The notes beneath the pieces were generated by a model. That model was not told the DNA's origin, did not search any database, and was given only the letters and a program-made list of their open reading frames with translations. The translations under genes and the position numbers were made by a program. From ZC4RG30 sp040508085 (GTDB lineage Bacteria; Pseudomonadota; Gammaproteobacteria; Steroidobacterales; Steroidobacteraceae): a DNA stretch of 15,808 bases. This document shows, piece by piece, positions 1 to 6,061 of this stretch (positions within the stretch are counted from its first letter, which is position 1; every line of letters starts with the position of its first letter). The stretch is from the NCBI GenBank assembly GCA_040508085.1, contig JBEVNO010000079.1, positions 1 to 15,808 on the forward strand, read 5' to 3'.

Positions 1-787
1 GCGCCATGCGCGGCTCGATGGCGAAATGCCACAGCGGATCAGCAGCCAGCGACACGACCGGCAGTATGGGCGATCGCGCCTGCCGCGCCAGCTGCACCAC
101 CCCGCCTGGCATGGGCATGTCCTTGCCCAGGAATCGCAGCGGCACGCCCGTCTCGGCCTTCTCCACACCCTGGTCCATCATCGCGAACAGGATGCGATCC
201 TTGCGCAGGGCATCGATCATGCGCGCATAGGCCTTGAAGCCCTCGTTGGCGAGGATGCCATCGATGCCATAACGCGGCAGTCCCTGCGCGAAGAATTCCA
301 GCGACATCATGCGGGCGCGACGATAGACCACGGTGACCGGGAAGCCGCGGTCCGCCAGCTGCGCGGCCAGCAGCAGGCTGTTGCCGGAATGTGTGGCTAG
401 CAGGATGGCGCCGCGCCCAGCGCGCGCCGCCTGCAGATGCTCCAGCCCATCGACGCGGCAGCGGGCATGCAGGCGCTGGTGATCCAGTCGCCGGTCGACC
501 ATGCTCAGCACCTCGAGTACGGCCATCATGTTCACGCGGTAGGCACTGCGCAGCGTGCGCACTACCTGTGGATCATGAGTCTCGCGCCGCTGCAGCGCTG
601 CGATGCCGGTCAGGCACTGGCGGCGGGTGTGGCCATCGAGGTGGTATTGCAACCGCCCGAGCCAGCTGCCGAAGACTCGCGCGCTGTCGAAACCGAAGCG
701 ACGCAGCAGCCAGCGCATGCCAAGGAAGGTGGCGCGCCGGCCCGCACGGATGAGCCGGCGCTTGAGGCTAACCCGGGGTGGCGGCAT
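1..787 (-). CDS. LpxL/HtrB-like lipid acyltransferase, 3' end beyond the left edge
   Basis: The frame is open from ATG 787 to the window edge, giving 262 residues with no stop. It matches the lipid A acyltransferase (Lip_A_acyltrans) family. The N-terminus is basic with a short hydrophobic stretch. The block ILLATHSGNSLLL (residues 128-140) sits where the family has its THFGNWE catalytic motif. FAMMDQGVEK (201-210), LRFLGKDMP (217-225) and LARQARSPILPVV (233-245) match the family's DQ, FFG and A-x-x-x-A-x-ILPV segments. Such enzymes move an acyl chain from acyl-ACP to a glycolipid or lysolipid at the inner membrane. The usual HX4(D/E) acid is replaced: H133 is followed by S-G-N-S and then L138. 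The start at 787 has GGTGG six bases upstream; an in-frame ATG at 793 is the alternative. It overlaps the ABC exporter gene by 20 bp, so the two are probably co-translated. The family is confident; the substrate is unknown. Confidence 0.82.
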   Translation of the reverse strand, partial: MPPPRVSLKRRLIRAGRRATFLGMRWLLRRFGFDSARVFGSWLGRLQYHLDGHTRRQCLTGIAALQRRETHDPQVVRTLRSAYRVNMMAVLEVLSMVDRRLDHQRLHARCRVDGLEHLQAARAGRGAILLATHSGNSLLLAAQLADRGFPVTVVYRRARMMSLEFFAQGLPRYGIDGILANEGFKAYARMIDALRKDRILFAMMDQGVEKAETGVPLRFLGKDMPMPGGVVQLARQARSPILPVVSLAADPLWHFAIEPRMA

Positions 788-2510
788 GGCCATCCACCGC
801 AGTGAGGGGCTCCATGCGCCCTTCCGCCAGCCGCAGGACCTGGTCAGCCACCCGCACCATCTTTTCCTGGTGCGCCACGGCCAGTACCGCCATGCGGGTC
901 TTCAGGTGCGCCACTGTTTCCACGATGGCTTCCTGTGCCTCCGGATCCAGATTGCTGGTGGCCTCGTCGAGGATCAGCAAGCGCGGTTCATGGATCAGCG
1001 CCCGCGCGATGGCCAGGCGCTGCCGCTGGCCACCGGACAGCCGCGAACCGCCCGGACCCACGCGGCTGTGGATGCCTTCGGGCATGGCCTCCACGAAGGC
1101 AAGCGCATCGGCAGCGTGCAGCGCGGCGCGAATGCGCTCCTCCGGCATGTCCTCGCCCAGCGCCAGGTTGTGGGCGACGGATTCATCCACCATCACCGAT
1201 TCCTGCGGCACGTAGCCGATCTGGCGCCGCCAGCCGCGCAGGTCGAGCTCGGGCAACGGCACATCATCGATCAGGATGCGTCCCTCATCCGGCTGGCGCA
1301 GGCCCACGACCAGATCGAGCAGCGTGGTCTTCCCCGAGCCCGATGGTCCCACTACCAGCGTCAGCCCGCGCGCCGGAATGACCAGCGAAGTGCCAGCCAG
1401 CACGGGCCGCACACCATCATGGGAATAGCGCACCTGCTCGAACTCGATCTGCCGCTCGAAGCGCGCCTCGCGGCCGCCACCCGCAGATTCGCTCTGCGCG
1501 CGCGCGGCATCGATCGCCTGCACCAGCGACCAGTAGGCGCTCTCGCGGATGACCACCTGCTGATACGCCTTCTGGCCCTTGGACAGGTAATTCACCACGC
1601 GCGCCAGCATGAACAGCATCACCACCAGCTCCGCCATCGGCAGATGCAGCACGGTCACACCGAGGAAAAAGCCGATGCCCACCAGGATGGCGAGCAGGGG
1701 CTCCTGCAGCGCAGTCAGCGCGCCCTGGCTCAGCACCTGCCGGCGCAGCGCGCGCTCCAGCAGCCGCGTCTCATCCGAAAGCAGCGCATCGACATGGTCC
1801 TCACGGGCCATGGCCTTGAGCGGTTTGGCGGCCGCGAACTGGGCAGCGGTAAGCGTGAGCAATGATTTCTGCAGCTCGGTCTGCCGCTGGCCCGCGCGTC
1901 GCGACTTGCTGATCAGCACGCGCATCGCCACCAGCATTACACCGCCGGCAATGGTGGCGCCGATGCCGGCCTGTGGCGAGATGGAGAAGGCCACGAACAG
2001 GTACACGATCGAGGACAGCACCATGGCCGCCATTTCGGAGCCGTACTGGAAGGCCTCGGAGGCGCGTTGCGCTTCGGTGGCAATCGCATTGGACAGGCCG
2101 CCCACCGACTGCTCCAGATAATGCCGCCAGCGCGCGCCCATGGTGGCGCGGATCAAGGTCAGGCGCAGGTCGGTCGCAATGTGCGCCACGGTGTAACCGA
2201 CCTGGCGGTTCGCGAGCAGCGACATCACCCCGCGCATGGCGATCAGCACGATGGCGATCAGCAGCAGATTGCGCGGCGTCGCGGCAAGCCCGATGGTCTC
2301 CACCGCCGACATGGCAAACCTCTGCGGGCCGCTGGGCGTTGCAGCCGCATCGCCGGTTGTCAGGGACAGCATGGACAGCAGCATCGACATGCCCAGGCCT
2401 TCGAACAGGCTGGCGATGAACACACCCACCAGCGCCAGCGTGGTGCGGCCCGGGTAAGCGCGCACGAACTGCGCCAGCATCCGGAACGTGCCGCGGCGGC
2501 GCGCGCTCAT
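768..2510 (-). CDS. MsbA-like lipid ABC exporter, TMD-NBD half-transporter
   Basis: This is a 580-residue half-transporter in the size range of MsbA-type exporters. Hydrophobic segments lie near residues 22-47, 81-101, 158-178, 182-201 and 270-308 (type I exporter membrane domain). The nucleotide-binding domain carries Walker A GPSGSGKT (388-395), Q-loop Q436, signature LSGGQ (491-495), Walker B LLILDE (511-516) and the H-loop histidine H547, so ATPase function looks intact. It should work as a homodimer in the inner membrane. The ATG at 2510 overlaps the stop of the upstream lipid kinase gene (ATGA). The open frame continues upstream of 2510, but that part only shadows the lipid kinase gene. 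Its 3' end overlaps the acyltransferase start by 20 bp. The lipid kinase, desaturase and acyltransferase around it suggest a lipid or glycolipid as cargo; that is inference from context, since the family also moves peptides and drugs. Confidence 0.9.
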   Translation of the reverse strand: MSARRRGTFRMLAQFVRAYPGRTTLALVGVFIASLFEGLGMSMLLSMLSLTTGDAAATPSGPQRFAMSAVETIGLAATPRNLLLIAIVLIAMRGVMSLLANRQVGYTVAHIATDLRLTLIRATMGARWRHYLEQSVGGLSNAIATEAQRASEAFQYGSEMAAMVLSSIVYLFVAFSISPQAGIGATIAGGVMLVAMRVLISKSRRAGQRQTELQKSLLTLTAAQFAAAKPLKAMAREDHVDALLSDETRLLERALRRQVLSQGALTALQEPLLAILVGIGFFLGVTVLHLPMAELVVMLFMLARVVNYLSKGQKAYQQVVIRESAYWSLVQAIDAARAQSESAGGGREARFERQIEFEQVRYSHDGVRPVLAGTSLVIPARGLTLVVGPSGSGKTTLLDLVVGLRQPDEGRILIDDVPLPELDLRGWRRQIGYVPQESVMVDESVAHNLALGEDMPEERIRAALHAADALAFVEAMPEGIHSRVGPGGSRLSGGQRQRLAIARALIHEPRLLILDEATSNLDPEAQEAIVETVAHLKTRMAVLAVAHQEKMVRVADQVLRLAEGRMEPLTAVDGHAATPG

Positions 2511-3517
2511 GGAAACAGCACCCGCAGCGCTATGCCGGGTTCGATGCGCAATGGCAGAGCCGGATCGGCGGCGAAACTCTCCCCGTCCAGCGCATAGCGG
2601 GCGATGCCCACCACTTCCGCCCGGCTGCAGCGGCCGCTGAGATATCCGTGCTGCTGGTCCATGCGGTGGTCGAAGCGCCCCTGGAGCATGGCGGGAAAGT
2701 TCCGCCAGAAACGCGCAGCCGTGGCGGTGGCCGCGGTCAGACGCAGCGGCCCCTGGCCACGTTCGGCAAATGGGTTGTAGAGGGCCGCGCGCAGCGCCAG
2801 GGTGCTGGCCAGCAGCAGGCGCATGCGGGCGCGAAACGGCGCAGCGCCATCCATCCGTATGGCCAGCTCCGTGTAGGGCGGCAGCGGGCTGCGCCCGAAC
2901 CACGACTGCACCGCTATTTTCAGCAGCACGAAAGGATCGGCAAACCAGCTGCGGTGCAGCCATCCGGTTCCGGCCGCCCGGTGCACGCTGCACAGCTGGA
3001 CAGCGTCGTGGACCACCCCGCCAGCCAGCAGGAAGCCATGCCGCGTCGGTGCGCCCGCCTGGGATACCGATGTGGTCACCAGGCTGCCCTCCACCAGTGA
3101 CTGGCCGCGGGCATGTGCGGCCAGGGCACGGCGCAATGCCGGCAGCGCTGGATAGCCGCCGCATTCGCGCGGCACGACATTGGCGCGCCCGCCGGCCAGC
3201 GGCAACAGCAGCGGTGACCAGGGATCGGCGGGGCGGGCGGCCAGGTACTCAGCGATGGCGTGGATGGTGCCGTCTCCGGCCAGCAGCCAGATCTGCTGCT
3301 GGCCGCGCTGACGCAGCCGGTCGAGCATGGCGGCGAGCGAGGGTGGGTCAAACACTTCGTAAACCTGCAGACCGGCGCCGCGCGCGAGCTGCGCAGCCCT
3401 GGCCGCCAGGGAACCGCGGGAAGCACGGAAACTGCGGGGGTTGACCAGCAGGCAAGGCTGGCCACCCTCTTCCCCCTCCCGCGCCGGGGTCAACCGCGCG
3501 GGGTCCGCACTCGCCAC
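2507..3517 (-). CDS. Diacylglycerol kinase family (DAGK_cat) lipid kinase
   Basis: The 336-residue protein shows the DAGK catalytic-domain pattern. LLVNPRSF (23-30) is the N-terminal strand-loop, LLAGDGTIHAIAEYL (78-92) is the nucleotide-binding loop, PLAGGRANVVPRE (106-118) stands where PLGTGND-type motifs lie, and YALDGE (308-313) is the C-terminal LDGE-type metal-site motif. Family members phosphorylate diacylglycerol, ceramide, sphingosine or related lipids with ATP at the membrane face. The first Gly of GGDGT is Ala here. The GTG at 3517 overlaps the desaturase stop by 28 bp. A TTG at 3493, overlapping that stop as TTGA, is an alternative; neither has a clear Shine-Dalgarno. The residues before LLVNPRSF are low-complexity, so the exact start is open. 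The 3' end overlaps the ABC exporter gene by 4 bp. The lipid substrate cannot be told from sequence; YegS-like or ceramide-kinase-like activity are both possible. Confidence 0.85.
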   Translation of the reverse strand: MASADPARLTPAREGEEGGQPCLLVNPRSFRASRGSLAARAAQLARGAGLQVYEVFDPPSLAAMLDRLRQRGQQQIWLLAGDGTIHAIAEYLAARPADPWSPLLLPLAGGRANVVPRECGGYPALPALRRALAAHARGQSLVEGSLVTTSVSQAGAPTRHGFLLAGGVVHDAVQLCSVHRAAGTGWLHRSWFADPFVLLKIAVQSWFGRSPLPPYTELAIRMDGAAPFRARMRLLLASTLALRAALYNPFAERGQGPLRLTAATATAARFWRNFPAMLQGRFDHRMDQQHGYLSGRCSRAEVVGIARYALDGESFAADPALPLRIEPGIALRVLFP

Positions 3518-4566
3518 AGCGGTATCGCCGAATCGGCGTGCGCTGTAGCGCGTGCACCGCGCCAGAGCTTCGCCATGGCGGCGAAGTAGCTGCTGTAGTT
3601 CACGGCACGGTAGGGCGAATCCGCCGGCAGGCGCTCGATGAGGCGCGCATGCGCCTTGCCGAGATTGTGGTACGGCAGGAAAGGGAACAGGTGATGCAGG
3701 GCGTGGTAACGCAGGCCCACCGGAAACATCAGCACCGTCAGCCAGGTCTGGCCGGTGACGTTGATGGAATCCGAGAACTGCTCGGCCAGCGACATGCGCT
3801 CACCGCGGTTCGAATAGGTGTGCGCGGCGAGGTTGCGCACCCAGTTGAGGCCCAGTGCGAAGCCCAGCAGCACGATGGCCTTGACCAGCACCATCCAGCC
3901 CAGGATGCCGGTGACGAGCAACGTGCCGATGAACACCAGCCACAGGAAGCACAGGATCTCCACCGCCTGCAGGTGCCGCTCGTCGGCCGCCGTGAAGCGC
4001 TTGCGGTAGTAGGGGTTGCTCACCCCATGCGATGCGGCGGTCAGCACCCATTCGCGCATCCCGCGGTGGAACCATGACAGCGGCCCGATCACGCCAAAGC
4101 GCAGGATGGTCAGCACCGGCAGCAGTGGCGCCTGCAGCACGTACTTGATCGTCTCCCTGGCGGGCGCGGCGGCCAGCGGCAGGTATTCGCCATCTTCGGG
4201 AGTTCCGAAGTAGCGCACGCTGTGGTGATCGATGTGATTGCGATAGATGATCCACGGCATCAGCAGCGGGATGCCCATCAGCAAGTTCCAGAAACGGGCA
4301 AACCACTTCAGTTCCCCTGCCTTGAAATGGATGATCTCGTGGATGAAGGTGCCGGCACGGAAGAACAGGACGGCTGCGCCGAACATTTCCAGCAGCGGCA
4401 GCAGGCCCCAGCCAGGGGTGCTGAAGAACAGGATGGCCAACGTCCAGGCTACGCCCGCGCTCAACGCGAAATCCGTCCAGTAAATGAACGGCGAGCGCTG
4501 GTGCAGGTCGTCGACGAGTTCGCGAGCCTGTCTGGTCCACCCGTGACTGGATTCTACGGGCGCCAT
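3490..4566 (-). CDS. Membrane fatty acid desaturase, tri-histidine-box type
   Basis: With this start the protein has 358 residues. It carries the three histidine boxes of the membrane di-iron desaturase family: HEIIH (76-80), HIDHH (111-115) and HALHH (288-292), plus a further His in NLAAHTY (near 249). Hydrophobic segments around 33-48, 54-71, 93-107, 144-166 and 202-241 fit an integral membrane enzyme. The reaction expected is O2-dependent double-bond insertion into an acyl chain; a hydroxylase or ketolase of the same superfamily cannot be excluded. ATG 4566 was chosen because GGAAG lies five bases upstream (4572-4576). A GTG at 4614 would add 16 residues but has no Shine-Dalgarno and falls about three bases from the predicted transcription start. 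It is the first gene of the cassette, followed with overlap by the lipid kinase gene. Confidence 0.88.
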   Translation of the reverse strand: MAPVESSHGWTRQARELVDDLHQRSPFIYWTDFALSAGVAWTLAILFFSTPGWGLLPLLEMFGAAVLFFRAGTFIHEIIHFKAGELKWFARFWNLLMGIPLLMPWIIYRNHIDHHSVRYFGTPEDGEYLPLAAAPARETIKYVLQAPLLPVLTILRFGVIGPLSWFHRGMREWVLTAASHGVSNPYYRKRFTAADERHLQAVEILCFLWLVFIGTLLVTGILGWMVLVKAIVLLGFALGLNWVRNLAAHTYSNRGERMSLAEQFSDSINVTGQTWLTVLMFPVGLRYHALHHLFPFLPYHNLGKAHARLIERLPADSPYRAVNYSSYFAAMAKLWRGARATAHADSAIPLWRVRTPRG

Positions 4567-4571
4567 TTTGG

Positions 4572-4576
4572 CTTCC
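4572..4576 (-). promoter_or_regulatory. Shine-Dalgarno deciding the desaturase start
   Basis: On the minus strand GGAAG is followed by CCAAA and ATG (4566-4564). It favours this ATG over the upstream in-frame GTG at 4614, which has no ribosome binding site. Confidence 0.55.
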
Positions 4577-4607
4577 GCCCCGCTGGGGACGGCATTGGAA
4601 TACACGG

Positions 4608-4623
4608 TAGACACAACTGTCTA
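4608..4623. promoter_or_regulatory. Perfect inverted repeat, candidate operator of the desaturase promoter
   Basis: TAGACA-CAAC-TGTCTA reads the same on both strands in its two 6-bp arms. It begins directly after the -10 hexamer at 4624-4629 and covers the predicted start of transcription (about 4617). A repressor bound there would block initiation. Desaturase genes are often under TetR-type repressors (FabR, DesT) that bind dyads, but this motif is not one I recognise, and no regulator gene lies beside it. Confidence 0.5.
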
Positions 4624-4652
4624 ATAATACTGGCGCTCAGATTGCCTCACAA
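4624..4652 (-). promoter_or_regulatory. Sigma-70-type promoter for the lipid cassette
   Basis: On the minus strand a TTGTGA -35 (4647-4652, 4 of 6 consensus bases) and a TATTAT -10 (4624-4629, 5 of 6) are separated by exactly 17 bases. The -35 overlaps the stop codon of the upstream yihY-like gene. The predicted start near 4617 gives a leader of about 50 nt to ATG 4566. Confidence 0.55.
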
Positions 4653-5576
4653 GTCGGCTGGGCGGGCGGGCGTCTGGAGCTGGCTGGGACGTCGCCCGGA
4701 AGCCGCCGGGGCACTTTCCTCTTTGCGCAGCCCGCCCAGGCAGGCTGTGAATTCCGCCCCCAGCAGCAGGATCTGCGCGGTGTAGTACAGCCACAGCAGC
4801 AGTGCAGCAAAGGATGCCGCCGCGCCGAACGCCGTGGGCTGGGTCGCCCTGGCCAGATACCAGCCCACCGCCCACTTGCCCGCGCTGAACAGCACCGCCG
4901 TGAACAGCCCGCCGCCGAACACCAGCGGCCACGAGAGGCGGCGCGCCGGCATGTAGCGGTAGATGAGCGCGAACAGCGAAGTGGTGAGTCCGATGGACAC
5001 CAGCAGATCGGCGCCGCCCACGGCACTGACAAGCGGTGCATAGCGCTCGGCCGTCCACGAACGCAGGCCGGCGATGGCGGTCGAGACTGTGAGGGAGACC
5101 AGCAGCAGGAAGCTCAGCGTGAGAATGAAGGCCAGTGACAGCACCCGGGTGCGCACCCAGTTGCCGGCGGTGGATGTGGTCTTTGGCACGCCGCCCCAGA
5201 TTCTTTCCAGTGCTTCATCCAGCGCCGCCAGCACGGTGGTCGCGCCAATCAGCAATGTGCCCACGCTCACCATGGTCGCAAGCCTGCCTTCGGTGTGCTG
5301 CGAATCGCGCACGGCGTCCATCAGGACCTGCGCGGTGGAATGGCCGAACAACAGATCCAGCTGCGCGGACAGGAAGCCATAGGCGGACGCCTCGCCGACG
5401 ATCCACCCCGTCAGCGTGATGACGATGACCAGCAACGGCGCCAGCGAAAACGCGCAGTAGAAAGCCAGGGCCGCGCCGGTGGTGGATGCATTATCCGCGA
5501 ACCAGTGCTTCACGGTGCAGCGTGCAAGCTGCCACGCTCTGGCGCGGGCTCTGCTGAACTGCCAGGTGCTGTGCAT
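4647..5576 (-). CDS. yihY: YihY/BrkB family inner-membrane protein
   Basis: The 309-residue protein matches the YihY/Virul_fac_BrkB family, once misnamed ribonuclease BN. It shows the expected helices: ALAFYCAFSLAPLLVIVITL (36-55), MVSVGTLLIGATTVLAAL (102-119) followed by the conserved ALERIWG (122-128), LAFILTLSFLLLVSLTV (148-164), LLVSIGLTTSLFALIYRYMP (191-210), and the C-terminal signature LLLWLYYTAQILLLGAEFT (259-277). Its biochemical role is not settled; transport or envelope functions have been suggested for relatives. The frame stays open upstream to 5981, but that part crosses the oppositely oriented DUF6496 gene, so ATG 5576 was chosen, with about 35 residues before the first helix. 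ATG 5618 is an alternative; neither has a clear Shine-Dalgarno. The promoter of the next minus-strand gene overlaps its stop codon, so co-transcription with the lipid cassette is possible. Confidence 0.87.
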   Translation of the reverse strand: MHSTWQFSRARARAWQLARCTVKHWFADNASTTGAALAFYCAFSLAPLLVIVITLTGWIVGEASAYGFLSAQLDLLFGHSTAQVLMDAVRDSQHTEGRLATMVSVGTLLIGATTVLAALDEALERIWGGVPKTTSTAGNWVRTRVLSLAFILTLSFLLLVSLTVSTAIAGLRSWTAERYAPLVSAVGGADLLVSIGLTTSLFALIYRYMPARRLSWPLVFGGGLFTAVLFSAGKWAVGWYLARATQPTAFGAAASFAALLLWLYYTAQILLLGAEFTACLGGLRKEESAPAASGRRPSQLQTPARPADL

Positions 5577-5628
5577 GCGGCAGTGTACGGAAGCCGCTGC
5601 GCCCAAGCAGCCCCGCATGGTCCGCACC

Positions 5629-5649
5629 GGTCGTAGGAGACTACCGACC
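5629..5649. repeat. Imperfect hairpin in the yihY / DUF6496 intergenic gap
   Basis: GGTCGTAG (5629-5636) and CTACCGACC (5641-5649) pair around a GAGA loop with one bulged base. It is the only clear structure in the 151-bp gap 5577-5727. It could be an operator or leader hairpin for either divergent gene. I saw no convincing -35/-10 pair in the gap. Confidence 0.3.
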
Positions 5650-5717
5650 TCATCAAGCTCGGCATACCGACTGCCGCCCATGAATGGCCAGGCCACATTG
5701 CATGCACAGCAACGACT

Positions 5718-5721
5718 GGAG
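5718..5721 (+). promoter_or_regulatory. Shine-Dalgarno deciding the DUF6496 gene start
   Basis: GGAG ends six bases before ATG 5728. It singles this ATG out from the longer open frame, which starts at 5479 inside the opposing yihY-like gene. Confidence 0.7.
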
Positions 5722-5727
5722 TTGGAT

Positions 5728-5994
5728 ATGGCAGCGCGCAAACAGAAAGCTGGTGGCAAATACGGCGACAAGGCGGAAGAGAAAGTCGGTCGGGCACTGC
5801 ACGAGATGAAGCGCGGCACGTTGAAGAGCGGCAGTACTGGGGCCAAAGTGAAGAGCCGCAAGCAGGCCATCGCCATCGGGCTGTCCGAAGCACGCCAGGC
5901 CGGCGGCAAAGTGCCGCGCAAACGGGCGAAAGCGTCGAAGACCAGCAACAAGACCAAGGCCAAAGCCAAGTCCAAGTCCAAGTCCCGCAGCTGA
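5728..5994 (+). CDS. Small Lys-rich DUF6496 domain protein
   Basis: This is an 88-residue, strongly basic protein. Its core KYGDKAEEKVGRALHEMKRG (11-30), followed by LKSGSTGAKVKSRKQAIAIG (32-51) and LSEARQAGGKVP (52-63), matches the pattern of proteins annotated as DUF6496, common in Proteobacteria and without known function. The C-terminal tail from about residue 64 is Lys/Ser/Ala-rich and low-complexity, resembling histone-H1-like or AlgP-like tails, so nucleic acid binding is plausible but inferred. The start is fixed by a good Shine-Dalgarno. It is divergent from the yihY-like gene and 67 bp ahead of the capsule-type glycosyltransferase gene on the same strand; shared transcription is possible. 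Confidence 0.85.
   Translation: MAARKQKAGGKYGDKAEEKVGRALHEMKRGTLKSGSTGAKVKSRKQAIAIGLSEARQAGGKVPRKRAKASKTSNKTKAKAKSKSKSRS
5968..5985 (+). repeat. In-frame hexanucleotide tandem repeat (AAGTCC)x3
   Basis: Three perfect AAGTCC units encode KSKSKS near the C-terminus of the DUF6496 protein. Slippage would add or remove Lys-Ser pairs without changing frame. Confidence 0.8.
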
Positions 5995-6015
5995 GCGGCG
6001 CGCGGTCGTCGCCGC
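5995..6015 (+). terminator. Weak GC hairpin after the DUF6496 gene
   Basis: GCGGCG (5995-6000) and CGCCGC (6010-6015) can pair directly after the stop codon. No T-run follows, so intrinsic termination is doubtful. In GC-rich DNA such an arm pair can arise by chance. Confidence 0.25.
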
Positions 6016-6041
6016 GTGTCAGGAACCTGTCATCTGCGGCC

Positions 6042-6060
6042 GGCACACTGCCAGTGTGCC
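6042..6060. promoter_or_regulatory. Perfect 19-bp palindrome abutting the kpsS-like start
   Basis: GGCACACTG-C-CAGTGTGCC is perfect over both 9-bp arms. It ends one base before ATG 6062, in the place where the ribosome binding site should be, and no Shine-Dalgarno is visible. It could be an operator for a dimeric repressor, or an RNA hairpin controlling translation. The one-base centre favours a DNA-binding site, since an RNA hairpin would have to open the innermost pair or two. Confidence 0.55.
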
Positions 6061-6061
6061 A

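Noticed and set aside
603..1865. A 420-codon plus-strand open frame over the ABC exporter
   Set aside because: It is antisense to the ABC exporter with all its motifs intact, is rich in His, Arg and Gln as mirror frames are, and shows no domain.
2511..3164. N-terminal extension of the ABC exporter open frame
   Set aside because: It is an out-of-frame shadow of the lipid kinase gene. The ATG at 2510 with an ATGA overlap and the normal 580-residue length fit better.
5577..5981. N-terminal extension of the yihY-like protein by 135 residues
   Set aside because: It would run antisense through the DUF6496 gene, which has a good Shine-Dalgarno, and family members begin about 35 residues before the first helix.
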